A DNA stretch of 64,000 nucleotides, from the NCBI RefSeq assembly GCF_000155675.2, contig NC_020911.1:4392501-4456500 (forward strand), written 5' to 3'. The notes under the pieces are model-generated. The model saw only the letters and a list, made by a program, of their open reading frames with translations, was not told the origin of the DNA and searched no databases. This stretch comes from Octadecabacter antarcticus 307 (lineage in GTDB: Bacteria > Pseudomonadota > Alphaproteobacteria > Rhodobacterales > Rhodobacteraceae). Position 1 is the stretch's first letter; every line of letters starts with the position of its first letter. The translations under genes were made by a program, and so were the position numbers. Shown here in pieces: positions 43,543 through 52,621 of the stretch.

Positions 43543-44765
43543 ACCTGATGACAGACTGGACCCCCAACCGCGCCGCCGGCGATGCAATCCTGAAAGCCTT
43601 CATCCCCCGCATGGGCCGCCGCTATGCCAATGGCCGCAACACCGACCACGGCGCAGGCGGGCATAAGGCGGTGTCGGTCCTGTCGCCCTATATCCGGCGC
43701 AGGCTGGTACTGGAACAGGATGCCGTGGCGGCTGCGCTGGCGGCGCATGGCCCCGTCGATGCCGAGAAATTCGTGCAGGAGGTCATCTGGCGCGGCTATT
43801 TCAAAGGCTGGCTGGAACGCCGCCCGCAGGTCTGGGCCAGCTATGTCACGGAGCTGGAGGCTGATCTGTCAGCCCTTGACCGCGACCGCCGCCTGCGCCG
43901 GGATGTAGACCGGGCGATGAATGGTCAAACGGGGATTGAATGCTTTGATGCACGGGCGATGGAACTGGTCGATACCGGTTATTTGCACAACCACGCGCGG
44001 ATGTGGTTTGCGTCGATCTGGATATTCACGCTTGGCCTGCCATGGCGGTTGGGCGCGGATTTCTTTTACCGGCATCTGCTGGACGGCGATGCGGCGTCCA
44101 ACACGCTGGGCTGGCGTTGGGCGGCGGGCCTGCACACGCGGGGCAAACCCTATCCGGCGGATGCGCAGAACATTGCGACATTTACGGCCGGGCGGTTCAC
44201 CCCGCGCCGGTCTGATCTGGCAGAAGTGACCCAAGGGCTGGAGGCGACAGAACCCGATGGCCTGCCTTCGGTGCAGCCCTTGCGGGATGTGACAGCCCCG
44301 GGCACTGGCCTGCCTACAGCCCTACTGATCACCGATGAGGATTGCCGCCTTGAGGATTTCAACCTCGCGCGCTTTGATATCCGCAGCGTTGCCACGCTGA
44401 GTGCCAGCCATCTGCGGTCCCCCCTGCCCGTCTCAGGCTTGGTCACTGAGTTTGAAGCAGGCGCTCTCGCGGATGCCGCCCGACGCATCAGTGCGGAGCC
44501 TTTGCACTTGCACGCGGGCGACCCCGAAGCCCTTGCCAAATGGGCCAGCGGCGCGGGTGCCACACAGATTGCCACGCCTTATATTACCCAAGGCCCGCTA
44601 CATGATTGGCTGGAACAGGCGGCCCCATCGCTTGCGCGCGCAGGCATCACCCTGTGCGAATGGCGGCGTGATTGGGATGCTGCCATCTGGCCCCATGCCA
44701 CTGCGGGGTTCTTCAAGGTCAGGAAGAACATCCCCCGCATCCTCGAACAGGTGCTGCCCGCATGA
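43539..44765 (+). CDS. Photolyase/cryptochrome-like FAD protein with apparently permuted domains (copy 1)
   Basis: 408 aa from the ATG at 43539 (a second in-frame ATG at 43548 is possible). Residues about 1-255 are the photolyase FAD domain: VSVLSPYIRRR, EEVIWR-type RGYFKGWLERRP, then YLHNHARMWFASIWIF and WRWAAGLHTRGKPY. The usual N-terminal alpha/beta antenna domain is absent at the front, but residues about 265-408 look like it: LLITDEDCRLEDFNL, HAGDPEALAKW, GATQIATPYITQGPL and WPHATAGFFKVRKNIP. This suggests a circular permutation. Catalytic role (repair or signalling) unknown. Confidence 0.82.
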   Translation: MNLMTDWTPNRAAGDAILKAFIPRMGRRYANGRNTDHGAGGHKAVSVLSPYIRRRLVLEQDAVAAALAAHGPVDAEKFVQEVIWRGYFKGWLERRPQVWASYVTELEADLSALDRDRRLRRDVDRAMNGQTGIECFDARAMELVDTGYLHNHARMWFASIWIFTLGLPWRLGADFFYRHLLDGDAASNTLGWRWAAGLHTRGKPYPADAQNIATFTAGRFTPRRSDLAEVTQGLEATEPDGLPSVQPLRDVTAPGTGLPTALLITDEDCRLEDFNLARFDIRSVATLSASHLRSPLPVSGLVTEFEAGALADAARRISAEPLHLHAGDPEALAKWASGAGATQIATPYITQGPLHDWLEQAAPSLARAGITLCEWRRDWDAAIWPHATAGFFKVRKNIPRILEQVLPA

Positions 44766-45706
44766 CGCCGGTTATCATCATTGGCGCGGGCATGGCCGGG
44801 CTGGCCTGTGCGCGCAGGTTGGCTGACGCGGGCATGGCACCCATCGTGCTGGACAAAGGGCGTGGCATTGGCGGGCGCGTGGCCACCCGACGGGCGGGGG
44901 ATTTGCAGTTCGACCATGGCGCGCAATACGTTAATGCGCACGGCGCGGGGTTTGCGAGCGTGCTCGAAGCGCAGGAAACGGCGGGCGCGCTGGCCGGATG
45001 GGCGGATGGAACAGGCCGCACGCATATGGTCGGAGTGCCGGGCATGTCGGCCCTTCCCAAGGCGCTCGGGTCCGGGTTGGATATTCGGCAAAATACCCAA
45101 GTTCTGCGTCTGACACCGGATGCAGGGGGCTGGCTGCTGCATCTGGCTGACGGCACTTTGCGGGCGGCATCGGTCGTGGTCACGGTGCCCGCGCCGCAGG
45201 TCGCGGCGCTTGTGGGGGCGGATCACCCGCTGGTCGCACGCCTTGGCGCGGTGCAGATGGCCCCCTGCCTGACCCTGATGGCGGCGGTTCCGGGCCCTGC
45301 CCCTTTTCGCACCCGCAAAGATGCCGACGACCCGCTGTCATGGATCGCGCAAGACAGCGCCAAACCGGGCCGCCCCCAAGGGCACGGCACGCTGTGGGTG
45401 GCGCAGGCGGGGCTGGCGTTTAGCACGGCACATCTGGAAGATGATCCAGCCACCCTGACCGCCCGCATGCTGCCCCTACTGTGCGACAGCTTGGGCGCGT
45501 CACATGATACCGTAACCCATGCCAGCACCCACCGCTGGCGCTATGCGCGGGTCGTACAACCGCTTGGCCAGCCGTTTTTATGTAGTGACGACGCCAGCCT
45601 CTATCTGGGCGGCGACTGGTGCCTTGGCGCGCGAGTCGAAGCGGCATGGGACAGCGGCACCGCCATTGGCGCCGATCTGCTGGCCCAAAATAAGCGGGTG
45701 AGATGA
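44762..45706 (+). CDS. NAD(P)/FAD-dependent oxidoreductase (amine-oxidase-like)
   Basis: 314 aa. The N-terminal dinucleotide motif is GAGMAGLACARRLADAG, followed by LDKGRGIGGRVATRRAG and DHGAQYV, as in the renalase-like/amine oxidase group. The C-terminal FAD segment is LYLGGDWCLGARVEAAWDSG. It overlaps the photolyase-like gene by 4 bp. The decayed second copy lies next to the other permuted photolyase at 60240, so the two proteins probably act together. Confidence 0.88.
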   Translation: MTPVIIIGAGMAGLACARRLADAGMAPIVLDKGRGIGGRVATRRAGDLQFDHGAQYVNAHGAGFASVLEAQETAGALAGWADGTGRTHMVGVPGMSALPKALGSGLDIRQNTQVLRLTPDAGGWLLHLADGTLRAASVVVTVPAPQVAALVGADHPLVARLGAVQMAPCLTLMAAVPGPAPFRTRKDADDPLSWIAQDSAKPGRPQGHGTLWVAQAGLAFSTAHLEDDPATLTARMLPLLCDSLGASHDTVTHASTHRWRYARVVQPLGQPFLCSDDASLYLGGDWCLGARVEAAWDSGTAIGADLLAQNKRVR

Positions 45707-46518
45707 CCATGTGGACCGATCCGCGCATCGCCCGGCTGATCACGCTGATCCGCGCCGCCCTGCGGCCGCCCGCTGGGGCGGGGCGGATCGCACTGGCGCT
45801 GACCTTTGGTGTGCTGTGCCATGCGCTGTTTGCCGCCGCCGTGTTGGCGATGATCGTGGCGATGTTCTTTGGCCTGAGCGAAAGCCTCGGCACCGTGCCT
45901 TGGCCGATGGCGGCGCTGGCCAATGCAGCCCTGATCGCGCAGTTTCCGCTGGTTCATTCGGTGCAGCTGACTGGGCGCGGCGGGCGGCTTTTGGCGCGGC
46001 TGATCCCCGGCCCGTATGGGCAGACGCTGGCCACCACCACATATGCCATCATCGCTTCGGTCCAACTGCTGGCGCTGTTTGCGCTGTGGACACCGTCGGG
46101 CATTGTCTGGTGGCGGGCCGAGGGGGTGACCTTCTGGGCCATGACCACCGCTTACGCGGCCAGCTGGATGATCCTGCTGAAAGCCAGCTTTGACGCAGGG
46201 GCCGAGGTGCAATCAGGCGCGCTGGGCTGGATGTCACTTTTGGCGCGTATCCGTCCGGTGTTCCCCGACATGCCGACCAGCGGCCTGTTTCGCCTGATCC
46301 GCCAGCCGATCTATGTGGCGTTTGCGCTGACGCTCTGGACCCCACCGATCTGGACGCCGGATCAGTTGGCTCTGGCCGTCAGCCTGACCGCCTATTGCCT
46401 GTTGGCCCCGCGACTAAAGGAACGCCGTTTTGCCGCCCGCTACGGCACCCGCTTTGATGGCTACCGCGCAGCCGTGCCCTACATTCTGCCCCGACTGACC
46501 AAGCCGAAGGACCAATAA
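45703..46518 (+). CDS. Isoprenylcysteine-carboxyl-methyltransferase-like (NnrU/ICMT) membrane protein
   Basis: 271 aa with five to six hydrophobic segments. The C-terminal ICMT-type region shows SGLFRLIRQPIYVAFALTLW and PRLKERRFAARYGTRF, typical of membrane methyltransferases acting on prenyl or other lipophilic substrates. The substrate is unknown. It overlaps the oxidoreductase gene by 4 bp. A remnant of its counterpart remains at 60054-60165. Confidence 0.82.
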   Translation: MTMWTDPRIARLITLIRAALRPPAGAGRIALALTFGVLCHALFAAAVLAMIVAMFFGLSESLGTVPWPMAALANAALIAQFPLVHSVQLTGRGGRLLARLIPGPYGQTLATTTYAIIASVQLLALFALWTPSGIVWWRAEGVTFWAMTTAYAASWMILLKASFDAGAEVQSGALGWMSLLARIRPVFPDMPTSGLFRLIRQPIYVAFALTLWTPPIWTPDQLALAVSLTAYCLLAPRLKERRFAARYGTRFDGYRAAVPYILPRLTKPKDQ

Positions 46519-46519
46519 G

Positions 46520-47230
46520 GTGCGCAATGACCTGACGATCTATGACAAAGTGGCAGACCGCTGGTGGTCGGACGATGTCCGCTGGGTGCGCACGCTGAAA
46601 AACCTTGTGCCGGGTCGGCTGAATTGGTTCGACCGCCAGATCGACTGGCAGGGAAAAGCCGTGCTGGACCTTGGTTGCGCAGGCGGCTTTATGGCCGAGG
46701 CCTTGGCGGAGCGCGGCGCAGATGTCACCGGGATCGACCCGGCGGCCGACGCGGTTGACGCCGCCCGCGTCCATGCCCGCGCGACAGGTTTGCGCATCGG
46801 CTATGATGTGGGCGTGGGCGAGGCGCTGCCCTATGATGACAGCAGTTTTGACGCTGTTGTCTGCGTCGATGTGCTGGAACATGTCGCCGACCTGAACAAG
46901 GTTCTGTCCGAAGTCGCCCGCACCCTGCGCCCCGGCGGGCTGTTTTTGTTCGACACAATCAACCGCAACCCGCTGGCCCGGCTTGCCACAATCACCATCG
47001 CCGAAGACATCCTGCGCCTGCTGCCGCGCGGCACGCATGACCCCGCCATGTTCATAAAGCCACGCGAGTTGCGCGCCGCCATGCAGGGGGCCGGGTTGGT
47101 GCCGGGCGCTGTGACCGGCCTTGGCCCGCGCGGGATAAACCGCCGGTTCGATCTGACCTTTGGCCCGTTGCCGCTAACGGCAATCCTCTATATGGGGGTT
47201 GCGCGCAAACCCTTGGCCGGGACGGCATGA
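46520..47230 (+). CDS. Class I SAM methyltransferase, UbiG-like
   Basis: 236 aa from a GTG. It resembles ubiquinone O-methyltransferase UbiG: YDKVADRWWSDD, the AdoMet motif VLDLGCAGGFMAEALAERGA, ITGID-type VTGIDPAADAVDAA, DAVVCVDVLEHV and TINRNPLARL. As it lies in the light operon and not with ubi genes, the substrate may be another quinone-like or prenylated compound. Confidence 0.85.
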   Translation: MRNDLTIYDKVADRWWSDDVRWVRTLKNLVPGRLNWFDRQIDWQGKAVLDLGCAGGFMAEALAERGADVTGIDPAADAVDAARVHARATGLRIGYDVGVGEALPYDDSSFDAVVCVDVLEHVADLNKVLSEVARTLRPGGLFLFDTINRNPLARLATITIAEDILRLLPRGTHDPAMFIKPRELRAAMQGAGLVPGAVTGLGPRGINRRFDLTFGPLPLTAILYMGVARKPLAGTA

Positions 47231-47703
47231 TGACCGATCTGGTGCGCGAAAACGTCCAATCCTACCCCCGCCCGCCCGCGCTGGAATCCGTGCCGCAGCG
47301 GATCATGATCCGGCTAGGCGGGGCGCTAGTCTCAGAAACCGACCGCGCCATGCGGGTGCTGGAAACCCACCATGCCCCCAGCTACTACCTCTTGCCCGAG
47401 GACATCCACGCCACCCTGCGCCCGGTTCAAGGCAGCAGCTTTTGCGAGTGGAAGGGCGTCGTGCGCTACTTCGATGTGATCGCCGGGGGCAAGACCGCGT
47501 CCCGCGCCGCATGGTGCTATGACAGCCCCACTCCCGGATTTGCCGCCCTTGCAGGATATGTCGCGTTTTATGCCGGGCTTATGGAGGAGGCATGGGTCGG
47601 CGATCTGCGCGTCCTCCCGCAGCCGGGCGACTTTTACGGCGGCTGGGTCACGCCCAATCTGGACGGCCAGATCAAAGGCGCGCCGGGCACGCGACATTGG
47701 TAA
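47227..47703 (+). CDS. DUF427 family protein
   Basis: 158 aa, starting ATGATG in a 4-bp overlap with the methyltransferase gene. DUF427 features are visible: APSYYLLPEDIHATLRP, FCEWKGVVRYFDV and AWCYDSPTPGF, ending with FYGGWVTPNLDGQIKG. Function unknown. It is part of the tightly packed operon. Confidence 0.88.
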   Translation: MMTDLVRENVQSYPRPPALESVPQRIMIRLGGALVSETDRAMRVLETHHAPSYYLLPEDIHATLRPVQGSSFCEWKGVVRYFDVIAGGKTASRAAWCYDSPTPGFAALAGYVAFYAGLMEEAWVGDLRVLPQPGDFYGGWVTPNLDGQIKGAPGTRHW

Positions 47704-47711
47704 AAGACGTC

Positions 47712-48190
47712 ATGCGGATACTTTTTGCAGCGGTCTTTCTTGCAACGCTCTTTGGTGCGGCCATGCCGCCCGCGCTGGCTGACGGATCTGCAACCGGGCC
47801 AACTCTTCTAGAGGATTTTACCGTGCAGCCGGAAACCCGTTGGCGTTTCTTCACCGATCAGGTGATGGGGGGCGTGTCCACCGGGGGTATCGGGTTCGTG
47901 CGGGACGACGGGTCGTCCTGCGCGCGGATAACGGGCCGGGTCAGCACCGCCAACCCGGGCGGGTTCATCCAGATGCGGCTTGATCTGGACAACCCGCCGC
48001 CCGAGGGCACAACCGGCGTGCGGCTTGTCCCGCGCGTGAACTCCCAGCGTTACTTTGTTCACCTGCGCACAGGGGCACGCTGCTGCCATGGCAATACGAT
48101 CAGGCAGGGTTCGAGGTTTCGGAAAGCTGGGAAAGGTGCGATTCGGCGCTATATTTCCTTTTGCATAGGGGTCGGACGCGACCAACAAAT
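47712..48190 (+). pseudogene. Truncated, frameshifted CIA30-domain protein gene
   Basis: A signal peptide (LATLFGAAMPPALA) and the CIA30 start (LLEDFTVQPETRWRFFTDQVMGG, shortened here: DFTV...TDQVMGG, then GFIQMRLDL) are intact. After FVHLRTGA the expected continuation GTLLPWQYDQAGFEVSESWE is found one frame over, and after SWE the homology stops abruptly. A frameshift and a deletion junction near 48130 therefore end the gene. The light operon probably ended here or continued into sequence now lost. Confidence 0.72.
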
Positions 48191-48249
48191 CTAATGCTAT
48201 AATTAGCGCAAGGACCGAAGCCATAATCACAGTTATCAAAACCATTGTC

Positions 48250-48531
48250 GTGACTGTTTGGCGTTTCATTTTTGATCACAGGGTCAGCCCCCTTCGTCAT
48301 ATTCCCGATGTCGCAACTCGGCACCATGTTTTGCAGGTACTGGGCTTTATGTGGGCGGTCAGTTTTTGTGTCGCGATCGGAAGTTACACGTTTCTTGCGG
48401 CCAGCATACTTGGTCATGCGGCTTTGATTGCGGCGGCTGCGGTCACGGCAGCCACGTTTACGGTCGCGGCCAAGCGGCCAAAGCTATTCATGCGCGGAGC
48501 GGGACGCCGCCGCGATGGAGAGCATGATTGA
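48250..48531 (+). CDS. Small putative membrane protein
   Basis: 93 aa from a GTG. Two hydrophobic stretches (FMWAVSFCVAIGSYTFLAA and AALIAAAAVTAATFTV) with a basic end. No family recognised and the ribosome binding site is weak, so it may not be real. Confidence 0.4.
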   Translation: MTVWRFIFDHRVSPLRHIPDVATRHHVLQVLGFMWAVSFCVAIGSYTFLAASILGHAALIAAAAVTAATFTVAAKRPKLFMRGAGRRRDGEHD

Positions 48532-48682
48532 GGGTGGATTGTCATCGCAGCCGCTGCTTGTCGCTGGGTCAAACCGGCTTCGGCAGGGCGGCAGCAAAGA
48601 CATGCGTCAACCGTCCTAATACAAAGCTTCGGCAGGTGAATATTCCCGGACATTATTTATCGTCAAAACTGGAGGTTTCGTT

Positions 48683-49315
48683 GTGAAAATTCTTATCATT
48701 GGTGCCAGCAAGGGTATTGGGTTGGCAACGACCACGGCGGCACTGGCCGCTGGCTATGAGGTGCGCGCCTTCGCACGGTCTGCCGCCGACATGACCCTGT
48801 CCGATCCGCGACTGGAAAAGATGCCAGGTGATGCGACGCACCAGCAAGATGTCGAAGCTGCGCTTGCAGACGTCGATGCCGTGATCGCGACACTTGGCGT
48901 GGGCTTGGGCGACCTTATCAAACCCGTGCATCTGTTTTCCGATGCGACGCGTGTGATTGTCGCGGCGATGACGGAAAAATCAGTCAAGCGTCTTGTCTGC
49001 GTCACAGGTTTCGGGGCTGGCGACAGCCGGGCCAGCATCGGCGTGCTACAACGCGTGCCGTTTCAGATCGTGTTTGGCCGTGCCTATGACGACAAGACCC
49101 GTCAGGAAGACCTGATCAAGCAAAGCGGCCTGGACTGGACGATTGCGCGGCCCGGCGTGCTGCTGAACGGCCCGAAATCCAGCCACTATAAGGTGCTTCG
49201 CGACCCGGCCTCGTGGCGCAACGGGATTATTTCCCGCGCAAGCGTCGCCGATTTCCTTGTGAAACAGATCGAAGATCGCACATATCTGCATGCGGCACCC
49301 GTTCTAGTCAATTGA
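48683..49315 (+). CDS. NAD(P)H-binding atypical short-chain dehydrogenase
   Basis: 210 aa from a GTG with GGAGG 7 bp upstream. The Rossmann motif is ILIIGASKGIGLATTTAAL, with VDAVIATLGVG and LVCVTGFGAGDSR further on and SGLDWTIARPGVLLNG in place of the classical catalytic YxxxK, as in NAD(P)H-binding/NmrA-like proteins. Substrate unknown. Monocistronic. Confidence 0.88.
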   Translation: MKILIIGASKGIGLATTTAALAAGYEVRAFARSAADMTLSDPRLEKMPGDATHQQDVEAALADVDAVIATLGVGLGDLIKPVHLFSDATRVIVAAMTEKSVKRLVCVTGFGAGDSRASIGVLQRVPFQIVFGRAYDDKTRQEDLIKQSGLDWTIARPGVLLNGPKSSHYKVLRDPASWRNGIISRASVADFLVKQIEDRTYLHAAPVLVN

Positions 49316-49462
49316 CTGCATCCGTTACCGAACGTGTCCGACGCGCATCGTCGCGACGCTTATAGCGGTGGGCGTAAAATCTGCCCCCGAAAAGAGGACC
49401 GCTGCCGTCAGCTGTGCCGCGAGGTGCCTTGTCGCCGCTCAAAGGACCACTACAACCTGCCC

Positions 49463-49672
49463 ATGGCAAAACGAACCTCACCTTCCGACGCGCACAAGAT
49501 TTCGGTTGCCGCCGATCTTGAAGAGCTTGTCCAGGACAAGCGTGAAGACTGGCGCGCCTCTGGTGCGAAAGCGCGTCGGCGCCAGCGTCGTTACAAGGCG
49601 CTTTTGACCCAGCAATTGATGAAGGTGGGTCCTTACCCCGTTGACGATGATCTCATGGACGACGACGTTTGA
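49463..49672 (+). CDS. Small basic/acidic hypothetical protein
   Basis: 69 aa from the ATG at 49463. The middle is rich in Arg (SGAKARRRQRRYKALL) and the end in Asp (DDDLMDDDV). No family recognised. It lies 69 bp before the folB-like gene. Confidence 0.5.
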   Translation: MAKRTSPSDAHKISVAADLEELVQDKREDWRASGAKARRRQRRYKALLTQQLMKVGPYPVDDDLMDDDV

Positions 49673-49741
49673 TATGCAGCCATCCAAGTGCCGAAATGCG
49701 CCGGGCCAAAAGATTTTCTTACATTTACCGGAGCTCTGACC

Positions 49742-50137
49742 TTGCCTGCATACAGCCAAATCGAATTGAAAGACCTGAAGGTCGCGGCCCGGATCGGAAC
49801 CTACGGCACGGGCGACGTTGTGCCCGAGGCGCATCTGCTTGACCTGACCCTGACCATCGCGCCGGAGCTCGTGTTGATTGCGCAGGATGGGATGGCGCAT
49901 GTTTTCGACTATGACCCGCTGATCCGCGAAATCGATGCCTTGGCGCGCGCGTGTCCTTACGAAACGCAAGAGCGGTTGATGACACGCATCGTCCATGCCT
50001 GCGCCGCTTACCCCGCAATCAAGGCGCTGGATATCTGCCTGCGCAAGCGGCCCGTTCTGGCCGGATCAGGCAGTCTTGGCGTGCGGCTGACCTTGGATGC
50101 CGAAGCGCTGACGGCGCAGCGTCCCGCGGCGGTCTGA
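49742..50137 (+). CDS. Dihydroneopterin aldolase family protein (FolB-like)
   Basis: 131 aa if started at the TTG at 49742, which has GGAG 9 bp upstream; a GTG at 49688 would give 149 aa. It shows the FolB pattern IELKDLKVAARIGTYG, then a VFDYDPLIREIDALA helix and CLRKRPVLAGSGSLGVRL. FolB acts in folate synthesis, cleaving dihydroneopterin. It could also be a divergent paralogue. Confidence 0.8.
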   Translation: MPAYSQIELKDLKVAARIGTYGTGDVVPEAHLLDLTLTIAPELVLIAQDGMAHVFDYDPLIREIDALARACPYETQERLMTRIVHACAAYPAIKALDICLRKRPVLAGSGSLGVRLTLDAEALTAQRPAAV

Positions 50138-50167
50138 TTGCACCGGACAGTCCTTGCGTCCGCCGCA

Positions 50168-50737
50168 TCAGGGCGCGAGCCACGTCCCGGCCCAGCGCGC
50201 ATCGCGATCAAACCGGGCGCGGCGATGGTGGGCCCCAAGATGCACCGCATCAATGGTCTGCACGGTCAGCCGCAGAACGGCGAAGCTTGCCGCGTCTGGC
50301 TGCTTTGCATAGTCAAGCGATTGTGAAATCGGTTGCCCCGGTGCGGGCAGGCTGCCGTAGGATTGGCGCGACGCGTCCGGAAACCCAGCCCACGTTGCCG
50401 CCACATCCGCGCCAGTCAGGATCGTCACCGTGGCCTCCAACCGCATTTGCAGGTGCGCAGCTTCGTCCAACACATGCAGCGCGGCAAAGGGCGTGGCGCG
50501 CAAATCCGCCACTTTGGACGATTGCAGGTCGGTGTGAATGTCCAGTGTCCCTGTGCTTTTGTCCGCCGCGCGAAGAACCACCGTTCTTGCCTGCGGCTTG
50601 CCATCTGGCGTGACCGTCGCCAAGGTCGGATGACGGGTCGGGGCGCGCCGGTCGCGCACACCGCGCACAAGCCGCGTCCAGACCTGCGCGTAGAGGCCGG
50701 ACAGATCAGCAGCCCAAGGGTGCAGATCCGAGGTCAT
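50168..50737 (-). CDS. Pyridoxamine 5'-phosphate oxidase family FMN-binding protein
   Basis: 189 aa. The split-barrel pattern PTLATVTPDGKPQARTVVLR, HTDLQSSKVADLRATPFAAL and the C-terminal RARFDRDARWAGTWLAP match the PNPOx-like (Alr4036-type) family. It probably binds flavin; substrate unknown. The start overlaps the TIGR03643 gene by 4 bp. Confidence 0.85.
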   Translation of the reverse strand: MTSDLHPWAADLSGLYAQVWTRLVRGVRDRRAPTRHPTLATVTPDGKPQARTVVLRAADKSTGTLDIHTDLQSSKVADLRATPFAALHVLDEAAHLQMRLEATVTILTGADVAATWAGFPDASRQSYGSLPAPGQPISQSLDYAKQPDAASFAVLRLTVQTIDAVHLGAHHRRARFDRDARWAGTWLAP

Positions 50738-50946
50738 TTATATACCTCGCGCCGGTCAGAGAATGCCCGGACCCGCCTGCGCCATGCGCGGTAGCTGCCA
50801 GTTTTCAGATTTTGCCGCATCAGGGTTTTCACCGCATCCGGGCCCAGCCCGTGCAGGTTTTTAATCGCGGCGAAACTGTCGTGATCGCTTAACGCCATCT
50901 CGATGATTTCACCAACGCTTGCGGGATCGAGTACGGGGTGTTTCAT
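50734..50946 (-). CDS. TIGR03643/DUF2805 family protein
   Basis: 70 aa from the ATG at 50946. It matches the family pattern IIEMALSDHDSFAAIKNLHG, LGPDAVKTLMR and YRAWRRRVRAF. These short proteins are often near photolyase or cryptochrome genes; function unknown. It is coupled to the PNPOx-like gene. Confidence 0.85.
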   Translation of the reverse strand: MKHPVLDPASVGEIIEMALSDHDSFAAIKNLHGLGPDAVKTLMRQNLKTGSYRAWRRRVRAFSDRREVYK

Positions 50947-51146
50947 AACATCCGAACTGCGCCGGTGGTGCGGCAAGTCAAGGTATGGATGCGACGCTGC
51001 AAAATTCACATTCTGGTGGCTACGCGCTACATTGCCACTGGGTTGGGTAAGGTTCAGTTTCCGCCGCTGATTGTGGTCGCGGCACCAAGCAGGCGCTACA
51101 TCTGCGTGACGGCAACGGACGGACAGCTTGTCGGGGCGAGGACCAG

Positions 51147-51485
51147 ATGCAACACGATTTCGACTTCCTACAAACGCCTCCCGACAATCCGGTTGCGCGC
51201 TACGTTCATATGACGCGCACGGTCATGCCTAAGCTCGCGCTTGGCGAAAAGCGTCACTGGCCCGTGCAGAACGACCATTGTTTTCAGCGCATTGTGCTGG
51301 ATACGGTCTGCGAAGGGGTCTGGTATGACCACATCACCCGGCCTGCCTATAAGCACCTGAGTCAAACACAAGCCTTGGCTGCGGTTCATCTTTGCGAACA
51401 GATCATCGCAGACCAGGTTGACCTCACGGTGCTGAACCAGAAGTCGCTTGCGTGGCGCGGCAAGCTAAGGCTGCCCCCTTTATGA
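51147..51485 (+). CDS. Conserved hypothetical protein, probably frameshifted at its 3' end
   Basis: 112 aa. Segments such as NDHCFQRIVLDTVCEGVWYD and LAAVHLCEQIIADQVDL look like a real protein, though I cannot name it. The frame ends at 51485, but the next frame continues with YDALCDGLTLGQRSRFIAAY, which also looks coding. A one-base indel in the C/T run near 51475 is likely. Confidence 0.6.
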   Translation: MQHDFDFLQTPPDNPVARYVHMTRTVMPKLALGEKRHWPVQNDHCFQRIVLDTVCEGVWYDHITRPAYKHLSQTQALAAVHLCEQIIADQVDLTVLNQKSLAWRGKLRLPPL

Positions 51486-51536
51486 CGCGCTCTGCGACGG
51501 CCTGACCCTTGGGCAGCGATCAAGATTCATCGCCGC

Positions 51537-52442
51537 TTATGGCGCGTTCTTTGTCGCTCGCGGATGCCCGGCATTCGCTTTCGTCGGCCAAACCTCAAGG
51601 ACCCCGCATAGAATAACCAACCCGCCGCCTATCATCTCGCTGGCAGACAGAGTTTCCCCGGCAAAGATCGCCGCAGTCAGCGCACCGAAAATCACCTCGG
51701 GCATCAGAAGGATACCCACCCGAGCCGGGTCAAGCCGAATAGTGGCCCACATCAGGCCGGCAATCGACAGCCCCCACCATAGCCCACCCGTGGCGAGCAC
51801 CGTGATCCCGACCCAAACCGCATCTTCTCCAGCGATTGTGAGCAGGGGTTCAAGAAACGGGGCAAATGCCAAGGAGGTCAGCGTCGCGCCAGAGGCGAAG
51901 ATGAACGCCGCAGGCAGCGGGGGCACGCGGGACTTCAGGCGCATTCCTGCGGTGGCAGCCGCCCAGACCAGCCCACCGACGAAGGCCATCCATTCGCCCA
52001 GACTGCGCGGAACCGGCACGCTACCCTCACCACCGAGCATGACGAACAATCCGGCAAGCCCCACGCCAATTGCGATCAACCGCAGTGTGGGAACTTGCCA
52101 TCGCAGAACGAATTTGGCGATCAGCACGCTCCAGACCGGGCTGAAAAACCACAAAAGGACGACAAGCGCCACTTTGCCATAGAGAAAACCGATGGAATAC
52201 AGCGCGAAGGCGGCACCGCCCAGCGCAATCGACACCACCCCAACCAATCCAGTGTCCCGAAACAGATGCGTCTTTCCCGCAACGAACGGCAGCAGGAAGA
52301 GCATCGCCGCCAGGGTGATCGCGCCCGTACCCCAAGCGCCATCCAGCCCAAGTGCTGCGATTGCGCGCACAGGCACCCAGTACACGCCCCAGAAAACACC
52401 AACGCAAAGCACAATCACGGAGGCAAGGAAGGCTGTGTTCAT
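51537..52442 (-). CDS. DMT superfamily (EamA) transporter
   Basis: 301 aa with about ten hydrophobic helices in two EamA repeats. The first ends with LVVLLWFFSPVWSVLIAKFV and the second with PEVIFGALTAAIFAGETLS, the usual positions of the EamA signature. It exports a small metabolite across the inner membrane; substrate unknown. Confidence 0.9.
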   Translation of the reverse strand: MNTAFLASVIVLCVGVFWGVYWVPVRAIAALGLDGAWGTGAITLAAMLFLLPFVAGKTHLFRDTGLVGVVSIALGGAAFALYSIGFLYGKVALVVLLWFFSPVWSVLIAKFVLRWQVPTLRLIAIGVGLAGLFVMLGGEGSVPVPRSLGEWMAFVGGLVWAAATAGMRLKSRVPPLPAAFIFASGATLTSLAFAPFLEPLLTIAGEDAVWVGITVLATGGLWWGLSIAGLMWATIRLDPARVGILLMPEVIFGALTAAIFAGETLSASEMIGGGLVILCGVLEVWPTKANAGHPRATKNAP

Positions 52443-52621
52443 GTCTTTTTCCCTTAAGGCAATATCACGTCGCTAAACCCCGTCGAAGCAGCTTGCGCCT
52501 CCGGCTCAACCCTTGAACCGGTTTTTCCAACATGCAGCCTCAAAGCCCCGACGTGGCACGACCGAAACCCGACATACCATCCATAACCTGCTTGACGCGG
52601 ACCTTGAAATCGCATTTTTTG

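Noticed and set aside
43111..43587. Minus-strand frame with Pro/Ala-rich repeats
   Set aside because: It is the antisense reading of the 15-bp tandem repeat and of DUF393.
48100..48417. 105-codon minus-strand frame next to the CIA30 pseudogene
   Set aside because: No recognisable features; the region is a probable deletion junction.
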